In this document: piece by piece, positions 53,971-63,894 of the stretch
Numbering within the stretch: the first letter of the stretch is position 1
Layout of the letters: each line of letters begins with the position of its first letter
Assembly (NCBI GenBank): GCA_030068075.1
Contig: CM057826.1
Span: 60,981,312-61,045,311, forward strand
Length of the DNA: 64,000 bases
From: Paguma larvata
Taxonomy: Eukaryota; Chordata; Mammalia; Carnivora; Viverridae
Reading direction: 5' to 3'
Notes under the pieces: generated by a model
Database searches by the model: none
Seen by the model: the letters and a program-made list of their open reading frames with translations, nothing else
Told to the model about the DNA's origin: nothing
Translations under genes and position numbers: made by a program

Positions 53971-54139
53971 CCTCTTACATTGAGAAAAAAACACCCACGA
54001 AACCCAAAATATATATCCATAAAAAACGATCCGGCCTTATGTGTTCAGATTAGAAATACACCTCGCTGGCTCCGGCAAAGATCGGGCTTGGAAACGAAGC
54101 CTTTAAAATAAGAGCGTGCATCTGACAGGTTTGCAAGGA

Positions 54140-54215
54140 TTTTTTTTTTTTTTCTTTTTCCCAAGACGTTTTGGGAGCGGGGCACCCGGCTGACCCGGTC
54201 GGAAGAGCACGTGAC
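54140..54215 (+). mobile_element. truncated SINE head fragment (possible)
   Basis: After T14 at 54140-54153, the piece ggggcacccggctgacccgg and tcggaagagcacgtgac (54179-54215) resembles the first 37 bases of the SINE head. The rest of the element is missing. Confidence 0.4.
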
Positions 54216-54254
54216 AAGAATGCAAGTGATGAGAGATAAATAGAATGATAGAAT

Positions 54255-54255
<1 letters not shown>

Positions 54256-54304
<49 letters not shown>
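54256..54304. repeat. (CA)n microsatellite
   Basis: About 24 uninterrupted CA units; longest perfect dinucleotide repeat in the window. Confidence 0.97.
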
Positions 54305-54306
<2 letters not shown>

Positions 54307-55142
54307 CGATTTCTGCCCTTCCGTATTTATATCCGCTGTTCTGTATTTATACGTAACGAGGACTACCCAAGGGGTCGCGTGAAATTGCTAATCCTCGTTA
54401 CATTGAGGGAAGAGAACGAAGGAGATTATTCATGCTTACATATCCGATTTGTTTCATCGGTTATGGTGAACGTTTATTGCTTTCGAAATTCGAAAGGAAG
54501 AATTTAATGAAAGGCGACAGAAAGGAAAGGAAGCAAGACCCTTCGTTGCCTCGCTGCTGCCCTCAGGCTTCTGGCTCGCCACCCCATCCCCTTTCCCTCC
54601 TCCAGCCCGTGTGCACCCCTACTTCCTCCCTACTCTCTTGACACGCAACAGATCATTTCAATTCTTATCCTGCCTCCTACAGCCTCCTTTGCTGGCAACT
54701 AGCTCCCCTTGGCAGCCTGGCAACCCCTTCTCCGCTCAGTCCAAATGCATCTTCTCTGACAGCCTTCTCTGCCCCCCAAGGTGGAACGGTCAGTCTCCCT
54801 CTGGGCATCCCGCCATCCCACAGGTCCCCTGTACCTTTCGGGCACCATATTCCATTGTATCCCGTCTTTGGGACACGCGTCCCATCTAAAGAGGACACGC
54901 CTAGGGCCTCTCACCTACAGACTGATACAGAGAAGCCATGATTCCAGACTTCTACGGAAAGTTTCCTGGCGTGTAACCGTTGGCCACTTGATCAGCTGTG
55001 TGACGGACGAACTGTACTCAGGCGATGCCATGAGAGTGAGGGGAAAGAGTTCCGCGAGCTGGGGCTGGCTTTAGGGCAGTCCTCTGACACATGGGGTGGG
55101 GGAGCAGGTTACAAGGTACTTGATAAGCTGTCTTCCCACTGA
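54305..55142. other. unique sequence, no gene seen
   Basis: About 54590-54900 is CT-rich with phrases like gacagccttctctgcccccc that could be L2, too diverged to call. Nothing else. Confidence 0.35.
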
Positions 55143-55155
55143 GCAAGGGACTCTT

Positions 55156-55375
55156 TTTTTTTAATTTTTTTTTAACGTTTATTTATTTTTGAGAGACAGA
55201 GAGAGTGTGAGCAGGGGAAGGGCAGAGAGAGAGGCAGACCCAGAATCCGAAGCAGGCTCCAGGCTCTGATGAGCCATCAGCACAGAGCCCGATGCGGGGC
55301 TCGAACTCACAGACCGCGAGATCATGACCCGAGCTGAAGTCGGCTGCCCAACCGACTGAGCCCCCCAGGCGCCCC
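55156..55375 (-). mobile_element. felid-type SINE
   Basis: Full antisense copy with the atgag insertion in the middle (also present at 9931-10167), gatgcggggctcgaactcac, cccccaggcgcccc. TSD gcaagggactctt before, gcaagggcctctt after (one mismatch). Confidence 0.95.
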
Positions 55376-55389
55376 TGCAAGGGCCTCTT

Positions 55390-55864
55390 GAGGGTAGGAC
55401 CGACGGGTCGACAGCTCCGAAAAGCTGTCGGAGAGAAAGGAGGAGAAATGAAGGGAGGAAGGGAGTTGAAGAGGGAGGTTGAAAGAAAGGCGAAAAGGGC
55501 AGATGAGGCAACGTGTTTAACCATTTTTGAAAAAGACACGTGAAGTCATTTTCCGCCCCATTTCACAGTTTACGGGCGTCTTAATTTTGCCTGCCAAGGA
55601 CCGCGAAGTTCTGTGAAGATTCTGAAAGTGTCCCCTAGGGAAAGGACGGTGTGCACGGCGGGCACTGAAGATGAGCGAGTCGAACAGGGTAAGTGATTTC
55701 TAAAGGCTTGCAAAGACTCGCCCTCCTTTACAATTACTGTTAAGCGAGGAGAGAGCCTGATGCAGGGGAAGTAAGCCCGTGTTTGGACCAAATTCTCCTA
55801 TCTATTGTTTACTAATGATACCAACAACCCCCTGCGCCCAGTGTGGTGTGGCCCTCCGCCTCCT
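55390..55864. other. unique sequence, no gene seen
   Basis: Purine-rich at 55427-55500. Nothing else recognised. Confidence 0.35.
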
Positions 55865-56005
55865 ATCTCCGAGGTAGATTCTAGAAGATCGGAATGATCG
55901 CTATCCCCATAGCTTTACAGATAAGGAATCCAAGGTCCAGAGAGGGTAAGTAAGCCGCCCAAGGCCATCCAGCCAGGAGGAGGTAGAGCCAGATTCCAAC
56001 CAGAT
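55865..56005 (-). mobile_element. MIR fragment
   Basis: Antisense: atccccatagctttacagat, aaggaatccaaggtccagag, ccgcccaaggccatccagcc, gagccagattccaaccag. Confidence 0.7.
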
Positions 56006-56799
56006 TCTGGTCTCTTGGAAATGCCGTATTCCACCCCCCCCCCCATCAATCAGTGTTCACGCAAATTTCAGGCATCCACTCACAGGATTGTTCCCTTGTC
56101 GAGGAACAATCATGATGATTGTTGGCCTCATCCCAGCACCGACGGCGGTATTCTTTAATTAATGTTAAACTTTAAAGAAACTTGTTTTAAAACCAAACCA
56201 ACAGACCCGAAGACACTTCTCAAGGGAAATTGATCTCGCCGTAGGAGCTAGCAACCACAGAGGGGTTAACTCCGAAAAGAAGGGCGGAAGCAACACGGTG
56301 CCATTTTTTTTTTTTTTTTCCAGCTAGATGCTGTTGCCTCTTAAAGATGGCTTTGTCCACAGGACATTAGGGGTCATCGTCAAGGTGTTAAAATTGTCCC
56401 AAGACAGGCTCCTGACCTTAACGGGGAGGGGGGGCGGTTAACAGATCCCCGAAAAGGGAATACCTTTCTTGTCGTGTGCCTAGATGTCCCTTCGTGCCGG
56501 GTCCAGGATCTCTCAAGGCTTTTCCCTGAGAAGGGCCATGCCACCAGTTGGCAAAGCTTCCTCGTGTCGCCCGAAGGCCCTGAGGATTCTCAGCCGGCGG
56601 AACTGCAGAAGCCCCTTGGCCAGTGTCCGCAGCAGCAGTGTTAGCTCTCACTATGTCATTAACAATTATCCACAGGGTTTCCTCCTAGCCCCTCTTCTGC
56701 TGAGTCAGGTATTCTCTTGCTTTCTCACACAGGCACCCGGCACGGAGGGGGGGGTGCTGGGGGGTGCTGGGGGGGCCGCAGACCTAACTGCTCTTCGAA
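56006..56799. other. unique sequence, no gene seen
   Basis: C run at 56034-56044, T run at 56305-56320, G runs near 56748-56776. No gene or repeat recognised. Confidence 0.4.
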
Positions 56800-56960
56800 T
56801 TTCGTATCCCGGAACCCATGTAATCCTCCTAACTCCCCGAGATAGGCGTCATTAGCCCCGGTTTTCAGACGGGGAGAACGAGGCTCTAGCTCAGAACAGT
56901 GGGAGAATTTGCCCCGGGACACGCAGCTGGCCCAGGATAAAATCGGGGTTCCAACTAGCG
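56800..56960 (-). mobile_element. MIR fragment
   Basis: Antisense: acccatgtaatcctcctaac, tccccgagataggcgtcatt, agccccggttttcagacggg, gacacgcagctggcccagga. Confidence 0.7.
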
Positions 56961-57119
56961 CCCCCCACCCCCCACTTCCTGGGATCTTTCCATTCTATGT
57001 CTCTGCTTTCCTGGAGACCTCAGTCAGCCTGGGGGTAGACAGAACTAAGAGCGGACTGAACTTTTTACTTACTCACTCCCTCGTCAGAGAGCCGCAGAAC
57101 CAGGAGGGACAGGAAACGC

Positions 57120-57230
57120 AACCGTACCCCCTCATTTTGCCCACCAGGAAAACTGGGGACCCTGCGAGGGGAGGGACCTGCTTAGTCACCCAGCAAGTGA
57201 GGCACACGAGGAGATAGGAACCCTTGCTTC
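57120..57230 (-). mobile_element. MIR-like fragment
   Basis: tttgcccaccaggaaaactg, gacctgcttagtcacccagc, aagtgaggcac: antisense MIR core, weak. Confidence 0.4.
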
Positions 57231-57554
57231 TTGGCTGTGATCAGGGGCCTGTCCCTTTATTCTCCTGTCCTCCCCAACAGAGACGGCAAAGAGCCCCCTG
57301 AGCTGGGAAAGGTGAAAAAGGAGAAAAGGGCCAATTTTATCAAGCTAGAGGACACACAGGCTCTTAAAGTTATGAGCAGAGGGAGGCCTAACTCTATTTA
57401 AAGTTTGTGGATCTAATAAGATTATTTTTCCTACCCTATTTAGATGGCGGGGACTATTATTTGTTAGGTTTGGAGGGGGACAGATGATAGGGAGAGAATG
57501 ACCTCTTTGTCAATAACATAATTAAAAAAAAGAAATCCTATTTTTCTAGGGTTT
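57231..57554. other. unique sequence
   Basis: Nothing recognised. Confidence 0.35.
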
Positions 57555-57710
57555 CCATGCCTGAGAATCAGATTTCCCCGTCAGCAAAATGAAGATAATA
57601 ATGCTAGCTCCTAGATAAGAGCTCTAGTGAGGATTCAATGAGTTAGTTCCTGTCTTGTGCTGAGTACATGGGGTTTGGCACATAGTAAGTGTTCAATAAG
57701 CATCAACTAT
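57555..57710 (+). mobile_element. MIR 3' part
   Basis: Sense: tccccgtcagcaaaatgaag, ataataatgctagctcctag, tagtgaggattcaatgagtt, gtttggcacatagtaagtgt, tcaataagcatc. A SINE inserted at its 3' end. Confidence 0.8.
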
Positions 57711-57928
57711 TGGGGTGTCTGGGTGGCTCAGTTGGTTAAGCATCCTACTTCAGCTCAGGTCAGGATCTCACAGTTCATGGGTTTGAACTCTGCTTTGGCC
57801 TCTGTGCTGACAACTCAGAGCCTGGAAACTGCTTTGGATTCTGTGTCTCCCTCTCTCTCTGCCCCTCCCTCCCTCAGGGTCTGTCTGTCTCTCTCTCAAA
57901 AGTAAATAAACATTAAAAAAATCTTTTT
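57711..57928 (+). mobile_element. felid-type SINE at MIR end
   Basis: Sense copy with many CpG-decay changes (head ggggtgtctgggtggctcag, tgggtttgaactctgctttg). TSD aataagcatcaactat before, aataagtatcgactac after (two mismatches), where the TSD itself is the MIR 3' end. Confidence 0.94.
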
Positions 57929-58003
57929 AATAAGTATCGACTACTATGATTAGAAGGAAGAGAAACTCAAACTCAGTTGAGAGTACATTCAGGTCTGTTT
58001 CTT

Positions 58004-58228
58004 TTTTTTTTTTTTTAATTATTTTTAACATTTACTTATTTTTGAGACATACAGACAGAGCGTGAGCAGGGGAAGGGCAGAGAGAGAGGGAGACACAGAA
58101 TCCGAAGCAGGCTCCAGGATCTGAGCCGTCAGCACAGAGCCCGACGCAGGGCTCGAACTCACAGACCGCGAGATCACGACCTGAGCCGAAGCTGGCCCCT
58201 TAACCGACTGAGCCACCCAGGCGCCCCT
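58004..58228 (-). mobile_element. felid-type SINE with exact 14-bp TSD
   Basis: Full antisense copy: T run, acatttacttatttttgaga, gaagcaggctccaggatctg, gacgcagggctcgaactcac, ccacccaggcgcccc. Exact TSD caggtctgtttctt at 57990-58003 and 58229-58242. Confidence 0.97.
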
Positions 58229-58404
58229 CAGGTCTGTTTCTTATTGAGTTAACACACTCTTGTTTTTATAAAATCTGGGAAATGTAACAAAATCAAGCTA
58301 TTGCTAAGGGAGCAGGTGAAGGGAACAGTGTGATGCTGAGTGGCTCCCGGGGTCAGGCTAGGGACAAGAGAAATGCAATCTGGAGAAAAAGAAAGGGAAA
58401 CCAG

Positions 58405-58590
58405 TTGGGGGTGTGGAGTCAGATTCACCCGGGGTCAAATGCTGACTGGGTCACTTAGTTGCTGCAGGACCTGGTGCAGGCCATGGCCTCCCTGCTCTTG
58501 TGAAATGAGCAGCTATTTATGGGGGAGTGCCGAAGTGTTCACACAAAGCCTGTTAAGTTACAGGTCTGGGGTAGAATGAACGTTATTTTT
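58405..58590 (+). mobile_element. MIR fragment
   Basis: Sense: gtgtggagtcagattcaccc, ggggtcaaatgctgactggg, tcacttagttgctgcaggac, cctccctgctcttgtgaaat, cacaaagcctgttaagttac. Confidence 0.6.
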
Positions 58591-58774
58591 CTTCGTGGGC
58601 AATTAAATAATCTACCGCCTCTCCCAGGAATCCAACAGTTTCTGCAATCAGCGGGACGCAGAGACCACTCATCACATCTCAAGGTTCCCTCCAGGTCACT
58701 TGGGGAAGGAGATACCTTCGGAGTGAGTCCTGAAGTTCAGCGGCCCTGAAGTTCTCGGCCACTTTGATTCCTGG

Positions 58775-58880
58775 ACTTATTCATTGAGTCAGCTGGTGGG
58801 ATTTATTGAGCCCTTCGCTGTGCCAGGGCTCCTCGGGGTGCTGGACGCAGCTCGCAGCGCAGGGACTCTGAAATCAAACC
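58775..58880 (-). mobile_element. L2 3' end fragment, antisense
   Basis: ttattcattgagtcagctgg, tttattgagcccttcgctgt, gccagggctcctcggggtgc, tggacgcagctcgcag: reverse L2 terminus. Confidence 0.5.
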
Positions 58881-59869
58881 TCTAAATCCAGGTGGCTGGG
58901 TGTCTGCCTCAGAGGGTCCCCACAGCGGCTCTGGGACTGAGAAGCGCCACTCAGCCCGACTCCTTAGGTGGCCGCGCCTCTCTGAGCGGCAGCCACGCCT
59001 TCAATGAAATGGGGTGTGGGACTACAGGGGCGGAGGCCGAGAGGGATTGGGGGGATCGCGGAAACCCCGCGCCCCCTTGCAATCCCGAGGAGCGAGTGAG
59101 GTCCCCGAATGTGCTTGGCCACACGCCTACAGCCCCGGGGGCGCAGCTTCCATTACCCACCCCCCACCGGTCTGCCAGGCTCCTCCTGCCCTTGGGGACC
59201 TGCAGCCCCCTTCCCCTTACCACCCCCCCCCCAAGAAACGACTAACAAATTCCGGATGACTGCTTTTAGCACATGAAGCAAACCTGGCTTATACCGCACC
59301 TGGCGACTAGGCGTGGAGCAATTAAAAGAGATTCTGTCTTCCTTAATTAAAAAAACATAGAATTACGTCCATGAAACAACTCCCCACATTTCCTTTCCCC
59401 TCACCGCGCCCCTCCCAGGCGCAGTTGGCAGAAACAATTCGGAAGCCACCAAACAAGAGAGACCGGAGATTTCCGCCTAACTATTTGGGAATCACAATCC
59501 AGGGTCCCCTTTCTCAGTGTCCCCTCGCTAGCTAGCTAGTTAGCCCACCCCAGACGCCACGCCCCCATCTGTCACGGTGGAAGAAAATGGAAATAGTAGA
59601 TACTTCACTGGATGAGCAATTTCAGATACCTCCCCTCCCACCTTTCCAGCAAATTCGGCCTCAGGCTAAATACATAAACTTTAAAAATCCGCAAAACCCT
59701 GGCATTTACTGGTTTCGAGAAGCTCTTATTGAGCCTTAAGGTTCAATTTTCTCCTCCTTAGGGAGCAATCAGGGCCCCTACATCCTTGGGTTCCTTGACA
59801 AATAACAGAGCTGACAGTGACCAGTGACCGAACCTTGGTTCAAACCTCACCTCAGCCCAGCCCAGTAGG
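58881..59869. other. unique sequence, repeat-poor
   Basis: No gene. AT-rich cores attaaaagag and ccttaattaaaa at about 59320-59350; a short (gcta)n at 59526-59541. C run at 59223-59231. Possible noncoding conservation, not testable here. Confidence 0.35.
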
Positions 59870-59965
59870 GGTGGTTTTGTCTGGTTTTAAAGAGGGGCAA
59901 ACCGAGAAGGGGTGGGTGGGCAGAGATTTGTGAATGGCAGGGCAGGATCCCCAGATCCCATCCCG
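59870..59965 (-). mobile_element. MIR fragment
   Basis: Antisense: ggttttaaagaggggcaaac, cgagaaggggtgggtgggca, ttgtgaatggcagggcagga. Confidence 0.45.
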
Positions 59966-60224
59966 GATGGCTAGACGGGTTCCATAGGCCTATAGCCACC
60001 CAGCTTCCTGGAACTAGCTCTTTCAGGGACCCCCTGTGGTCTTTCTGCGTAGAAAAAAATCAGAGCCCGGGCCCTGCTCCTGGGAACCTTCCTCCTGTGC
60101 AAGAAGGAGTTGGGAAGGTGCCAGGGAGTCGTCCCCAGGGGCTGGGAAGCAGAAGTGAGTCTGAGCCGGACCATTTGCCTAAAACGATTCTTTTTTCAGA
60201 ACCCGCCCCTCCCTCAACAGAGTC

Positions 60225-60330
60225 GGCTATCTGCGACGCTCTCAAGAGGTGGGTGGTTATTCCCATTTTACCAAGGGGCGATGGGGAAGGGAAGGCCAAA
60301 GCTGAAAAAAGTTGCAGAGTCATGCCTCAA
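60225..60330 (-). mobile_element. MIR fragment
   Basis: Antisense: gcgacgctctcaagaggtgg, gtggttattcccattttacc, aaggggcgatggggaaggga. Confidence 0.5.
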
Positions 60331-60429
60331 ATCATCCAGTGCTGGGTCACTGGCCCCCAGATGCACATGATGCCAGGCAGATCTATTGAAAAGGAGGTAA
60401 AAACATCACTAATGATGTAAGAAACCATA

Positions 60430-60540
60430 ATATCCAACACTTACTGAAGGCTGGACATCTCCAGAGTTCAGACGGGGAAGCCCAGGAGATGGAGGGAATT
60501 ACCCACCTTCGCGTGAGCAATGCGGGGCTCAACCCTGTTG
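60430..60540 (-). mobile_element. MIR fragment
   Basis: Antisense: tccaacacttactgaaggct, ttcagacggggaagcccagg, aattacccaccttcgcgtga. Confidence 0.45.
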
Positions 60541-60964
60541 AAAGCCAGGGCAGCTCCGGGGCGCTGGAGACAGGACTACTACAACCACTGGTTGTGAGTG
60601 CGGTGCCTAGCGCGGCCACACTCTGTGCCACTCGTTCTTGTGGTCGAGCTGGTCACCTGGCCATCACCAGCAGCCCTGTATGCTGGGCAGCAGTGTCCGG
60701 CTTCTGCAGGAGGTTACTAAGGCCCAGGTGGCCGGCAAATGCTAAGAAGCAGGCCTGAATTTGAATGTAGGACTAGAGAAGGGCCGGGACTCATAGCTCC
60801 TGACCCCTTCCCAACCCACCGCACCTGCGGGGACCAAGGACAACTGGAAGTCTCCACAAACTGGCTCATCCCTCTCTCTGGATTGTGGGACCTTCCCTTC
60901 CCGCGGGGGACCTCCTTGTCGTGGGCTCCTACCAGGGCCCCCTGTCGAATCAGGCCCTTCCCAC
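60541..60964. other. unique sequence
   Basis: Nothing recognised. Confidence 0.35.
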
Positions 60965-61040
60965 AGCAGATCTCAGGCCGGCTTCTCTCCTGTCTAAGCC
61001 TCAACTTCCTCATCTGTAAAATGGGAAGCTAATGAAAGTT
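60965..61040 (+). mobile_element. MIR core fragment
   Basis: Sense: gtctaagcctcaacttcctc, atctgtaaaatgggaagcta. Confidence 0.7.
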
Positions 61041-61344
61041 CGGGCTTCGGGCAGCCTTGTGCAATCCGCAGTGCGCTTTGGCAAAGGACCCTTCTCTCCA
61101 ATGCCCACTGGGGCCCAGCTTGTTATCTCAGTGGGCAGGGGCCGTCGGAAGCCGGTTTGAGCGTCCAGAACTTCAGAAGCATGGCATCTGTGCCCCCTCC
61201 AAACAACCTCAAGAAGCAACCCTGAAGGCCAGTCTCCCCCCACCCCCGCACTCCCAACTTCCAGCCCTGTAACTCTGAAAACGATCTTTTAAATGCCTGG
61301 AAGTATGCCCACCCCACGGAGGTCGGATTGCCCTCGTTCCTACT
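61041..61344. other. unique sequence
   Basis: Nothing recognised. Confidence 0.35.
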
Positions 61345-61415
61345 TCTCAGGACACAGGTAAGAAAAAAAGCTCAGAGAGGAGCAGCCTTTTCCTCGAGGT
61401 CACACAGGGAATGAT
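61345..61415 (-). mobile_element. MIR fragment
   Basis: Antisense: caggtaagaaaaaaagctca, gagaggagcagccttttcct, gaggtcacacaggga. The embedded cag/gtaaga resembles a splice donor but is explained by MIR ancestry. Confidence 0.5.
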
Positions 61416-61416
61416 G

Positions 61417-61459
61417 CGGGGCGGGGGTGGGGGGTGGGGGATGGGGGTGGGGGGGGGAG
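61417..61459. repeat. G-run block upstream of CpG island
   Basis: Six or more G runs of 4-9 separated by single T, A or C bases; strong plus-strand G-quadruplex potential about 150 bp upstream of the CpG island. Confidence 0.8.
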
Positions 61460-61549
61460 CTGTGTTGTGGAATTCCAGGCGGACATTGGCGCCCGCGTGT
61501 CTGCCGGCTTCTGATACCGGGTTCGGGAGAATAGGCCGCTAACGAGAGG

Positions 61550-61631
61550 CCCATTAGGAGGAATTGTCACTCCTCTGGGAGCGAGGTTGTCCCATTAGGG
61601 CGAATTGTCATTCCTCCTGGAGCGAGGTTGT
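61550..61631. repeat. 41-bp tandem duplication at CpG island edge
   Basis: Unit 1 (61550-61590) and unit 2 (61591-61631) are both exactly 41 bp and match at 36 of 41 positions. Each runs from cccattagg through gaattgtca to ggagcgaggttgt, and the next bases (ccc) restart the unit. It is not a known interspersed repeat to me. Confidence 0.95.
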
Positions 61632-62115
61632 CCCGGCTCCGCGCAGGCTGAGTGCCGGGGCCGCCGAGAGCAATTAACGCGGCTCCGGCGCGGGCAGCCG
61701 CCTCTGCCCGGGGCAGCGGGGGCGGGGCGGGGCGGGGGCGGGGCGCCCGGCGCGGCTGGAGCCGGTCACCCGGCGCAGCCCCTTCCCCTGGAGCCCGCCT
61801 TTCATCTCCCCGCGCCTGGCGCCTGCCCGCAGCCCTGGCCCGTCTACGGCCCCCTCCCCCGCCCCTCCCCCGCCTCCTCCCGGCCGCCGGGATCCAGCGA
61901 TCGGTCCTGGGGGTTGCAGACGCTCGGGTCCGCGCGTGGTCCATCACAGTTTGCCAGGAGCGGTTTTGCCCAGGGACCTGCGGCGCGCGTGCGCGGCTGC
62001 TCCCGCAGAGTTCCTAAACGTGCCTCCCCCCCCCCCCCCCAGCCCCGGGGAGCGCAGGAACTCGGCAGCACGAGGTCTGTGTGCGCATAGAGCCCAGCGC
62101 GGCGCGTGGGGATCC
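61600..62115. promoter_or_regulatory. CpG island, candidate promoter
   Basis: Continuous GC-rich DNA with dense CpG, several Sp1-type GC boxes (ggggcgggg cluster at about 61718-61745), no TATA box seen, and repeats only at its edges. These are features of a housekeeping or developmental CpG promoter. Direction and transcript cannot be read. The 161-codon plus-strand frame (61605-62090) is Pro/Ala/Gly/Arg-rich with no domain and is probably an effect of composition. Confidence 0.7.
62025..62040. repeat. C homopolymer
   Basis: C16 inside the CpG island; the count may be unreliable. Confidence 0.9.
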
Positions 62116-62119
62116 CCCG

Positions 62120-62270
62120 GCTCCTCCACTTCCAACCTGCGAGACTTTGGGTAGCATACTTAGTTCTTCCTAGCCTTGATCTTTTCCCTGTAAAACGGGG
62201 GAAATAATCTCCGCCCGGAGCGGTGTGTTGGAGGAAACAAATGAGCCCCTGGGGAACAGGTCCTAAACTA
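62120..62270 (+). mobile_element. MIR fragment
   Basis: Sense: ttccaacctgcgagactttg, ggtagcatacttagttcttc, cctgtaaaacgggggaaata, gtgttggaggaaacaaatga. Confidence 0.65.
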
Positions 62271-62639
62271 TCTTGCAGAGTTGACGCTTCGTGCTGGGTT
62301 CCATTGGAAACCCCACTTTCCTGCCTACGACTCCGGCGGTCACGTCCACGTCACCAGGACCTAACCTTTACTAAATGTCCGCTAGGCGCCCAAGTCAGCC
62401 CTCCGCCAAAGGGCCCCCACCTAAACGTCACCTTTAAAGCCGCGCAAAATCCTCAGCCCCGGAGATCTTACAGAGACCCTGTCGTGAACTCCGGGCAGGC
62501 TAGCGGTCAGCCTCATTCCGGGTATCTATCCGAGAGAAAGCATTCGATCAATTGCTACTATTTTTGATCTCCAATATTTTGTATGGATCCCCTACACCTT
62601 CTAGTTACGTTCTGTAGCCTGTTCAATGTAATGGCTACA
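62271..62639. other. unique sequence
   Basis: No gene recognised. A diverged MIR-like phrase aacctttactaaatgtccgc (about 62362) is too short to call. Confidence 0.35.
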
Positions 62640-62750
62640 AGAGCCATCCCAGGTAAGGATTATTAGCTCTCATTTTGGAAATCAAAAAGCAAGTTGAGAG
62701 AGACAAAGTACCGCGCCCAAGGTCCGGCGGCCAGGAAGAGGTGAATAAAA
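62640..62750 (-). mobile_element. MIR fragment
   Basis: Antisense: gattattagctctcattttg, gaaatcaaaaagcaagttga, accgcgcccaaggtccggcg. Confidence 0.55.
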
Positions 62751-63894
62751 TGTTCAGAAAAGGCAGCCGACGCAGAAGCAAGGGCACAGAAGGGGCTTTC
62801 CAGAAAGGGCTAGAGTTCTGTTGAGGTGCCTCCTTTTTACCGGCAGAAGTGAGACCCTTTCCTGAGTTTTCCCCACTCCAGGAGGGAGCTGGGAATGGGG
62901 GGAGTGCAGAAGACGAGATGGGCAGGCTGGCTGCCCTCTGGGCACCTCTCCTCCTCGCTTCCTGGCCAGAGCTTGGCATCCTGGGTTTGAACACCAGTTC
63001 TTTTGTTTGGTCTCTACTAGTTACCTCTTTCTAGCTTCATAATTTTCTTTCTCTGTCTGGACATCGGGACCTGAGGGCAGTGAGGGGGACCGGGCTTCTC
63101 CTGTCCCAGAAGGGTTCATTAAAATCAAAGCGCTCTGGTAGGATTGATTTTTAAATTCTCCCCAGGAATGAGCCTGTATGCCCCCAAATTGACAACTGTG
63201 AACAGTGTGTTTTCAGGAACAATTATAAAACAGTGCCTGGGTACAGCCCAACTGAAAGCCGAACCCTTTTGTACACTTTGGCAGCTTAGGGCTAAACGAA
63301 TTTCAGGTTTGCTTCCAAAATATATAGCCCGTACCTTGCCGGCTACCTCTAGGAGGCACAGGACTTAATCTGGATTTACCTGTACTGTATTTGAGATGCA
63401 TATCAAGCCAACCATCATCAAGTATGACTCAAGGGGAAAATGCCTACATCTCCAGATAGTTTAATTTTTTTTGGTTAACTTTCTCTGAGCTCCCAGTTTG
63501 TTGGGGGGTGGTGGGGGGAGAACATGCTTGGTGGGAGAGGGGCCCAAGGTTTTAGAAGACGGGGATCAGGACTTCTTTACTTTTAAACTTTTCCAGAACA
63601 TTCCTAATGTTCTAATCAAACTGAATTAGTTGGCCAGTGCAGACTGTTTGGACCCCCCTAAGATTCAGATCCTGCCAAATCAGAGTGTCCTCAGCCAGCA
63701 CTGTTTCACCCCGGGGCAGATGTTGAGGGCAAAGAAAGCAGTGCATCAGAGAGAAGGGGCTGGGGCGGGGGTGGGGGGTGGGGTGGTGGTGTCAAGTCTC
63801 TAAGATTCTTGAACTGGGAGATAGCGGCCAAGCCTTGATCATTTCGGTAATTAAAAACAATGTCCCCTCCTTCCAAGGCGCTGGGAACCTTGTA
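62751..63894. other. unique sequence, repeat-poor
   Basis: No gene. About 63130-63420 is complex AT-balanced sequence without repeats (caggaacaattataaaacag, ccaaaatatatagcccgtac) and may be conserved. G-run block at 63757-63793. Confidence 0.35.

Noticed and set aside
61357..61365. Strong-looking splice donor cag/gtaaga
   Set aside because: Explained by the antisense MIR core (cag/gtaaga is the usual acag/atgaggaaac region), and no paired acceptor was seen.
61605..62090. 161-codon frame across the CpG island
   Set aside because: Pro/Ala/Gly/Arg-rich as expected from GC composition, with no known domain. A 5' UTR or non-coding first exon is more likely.
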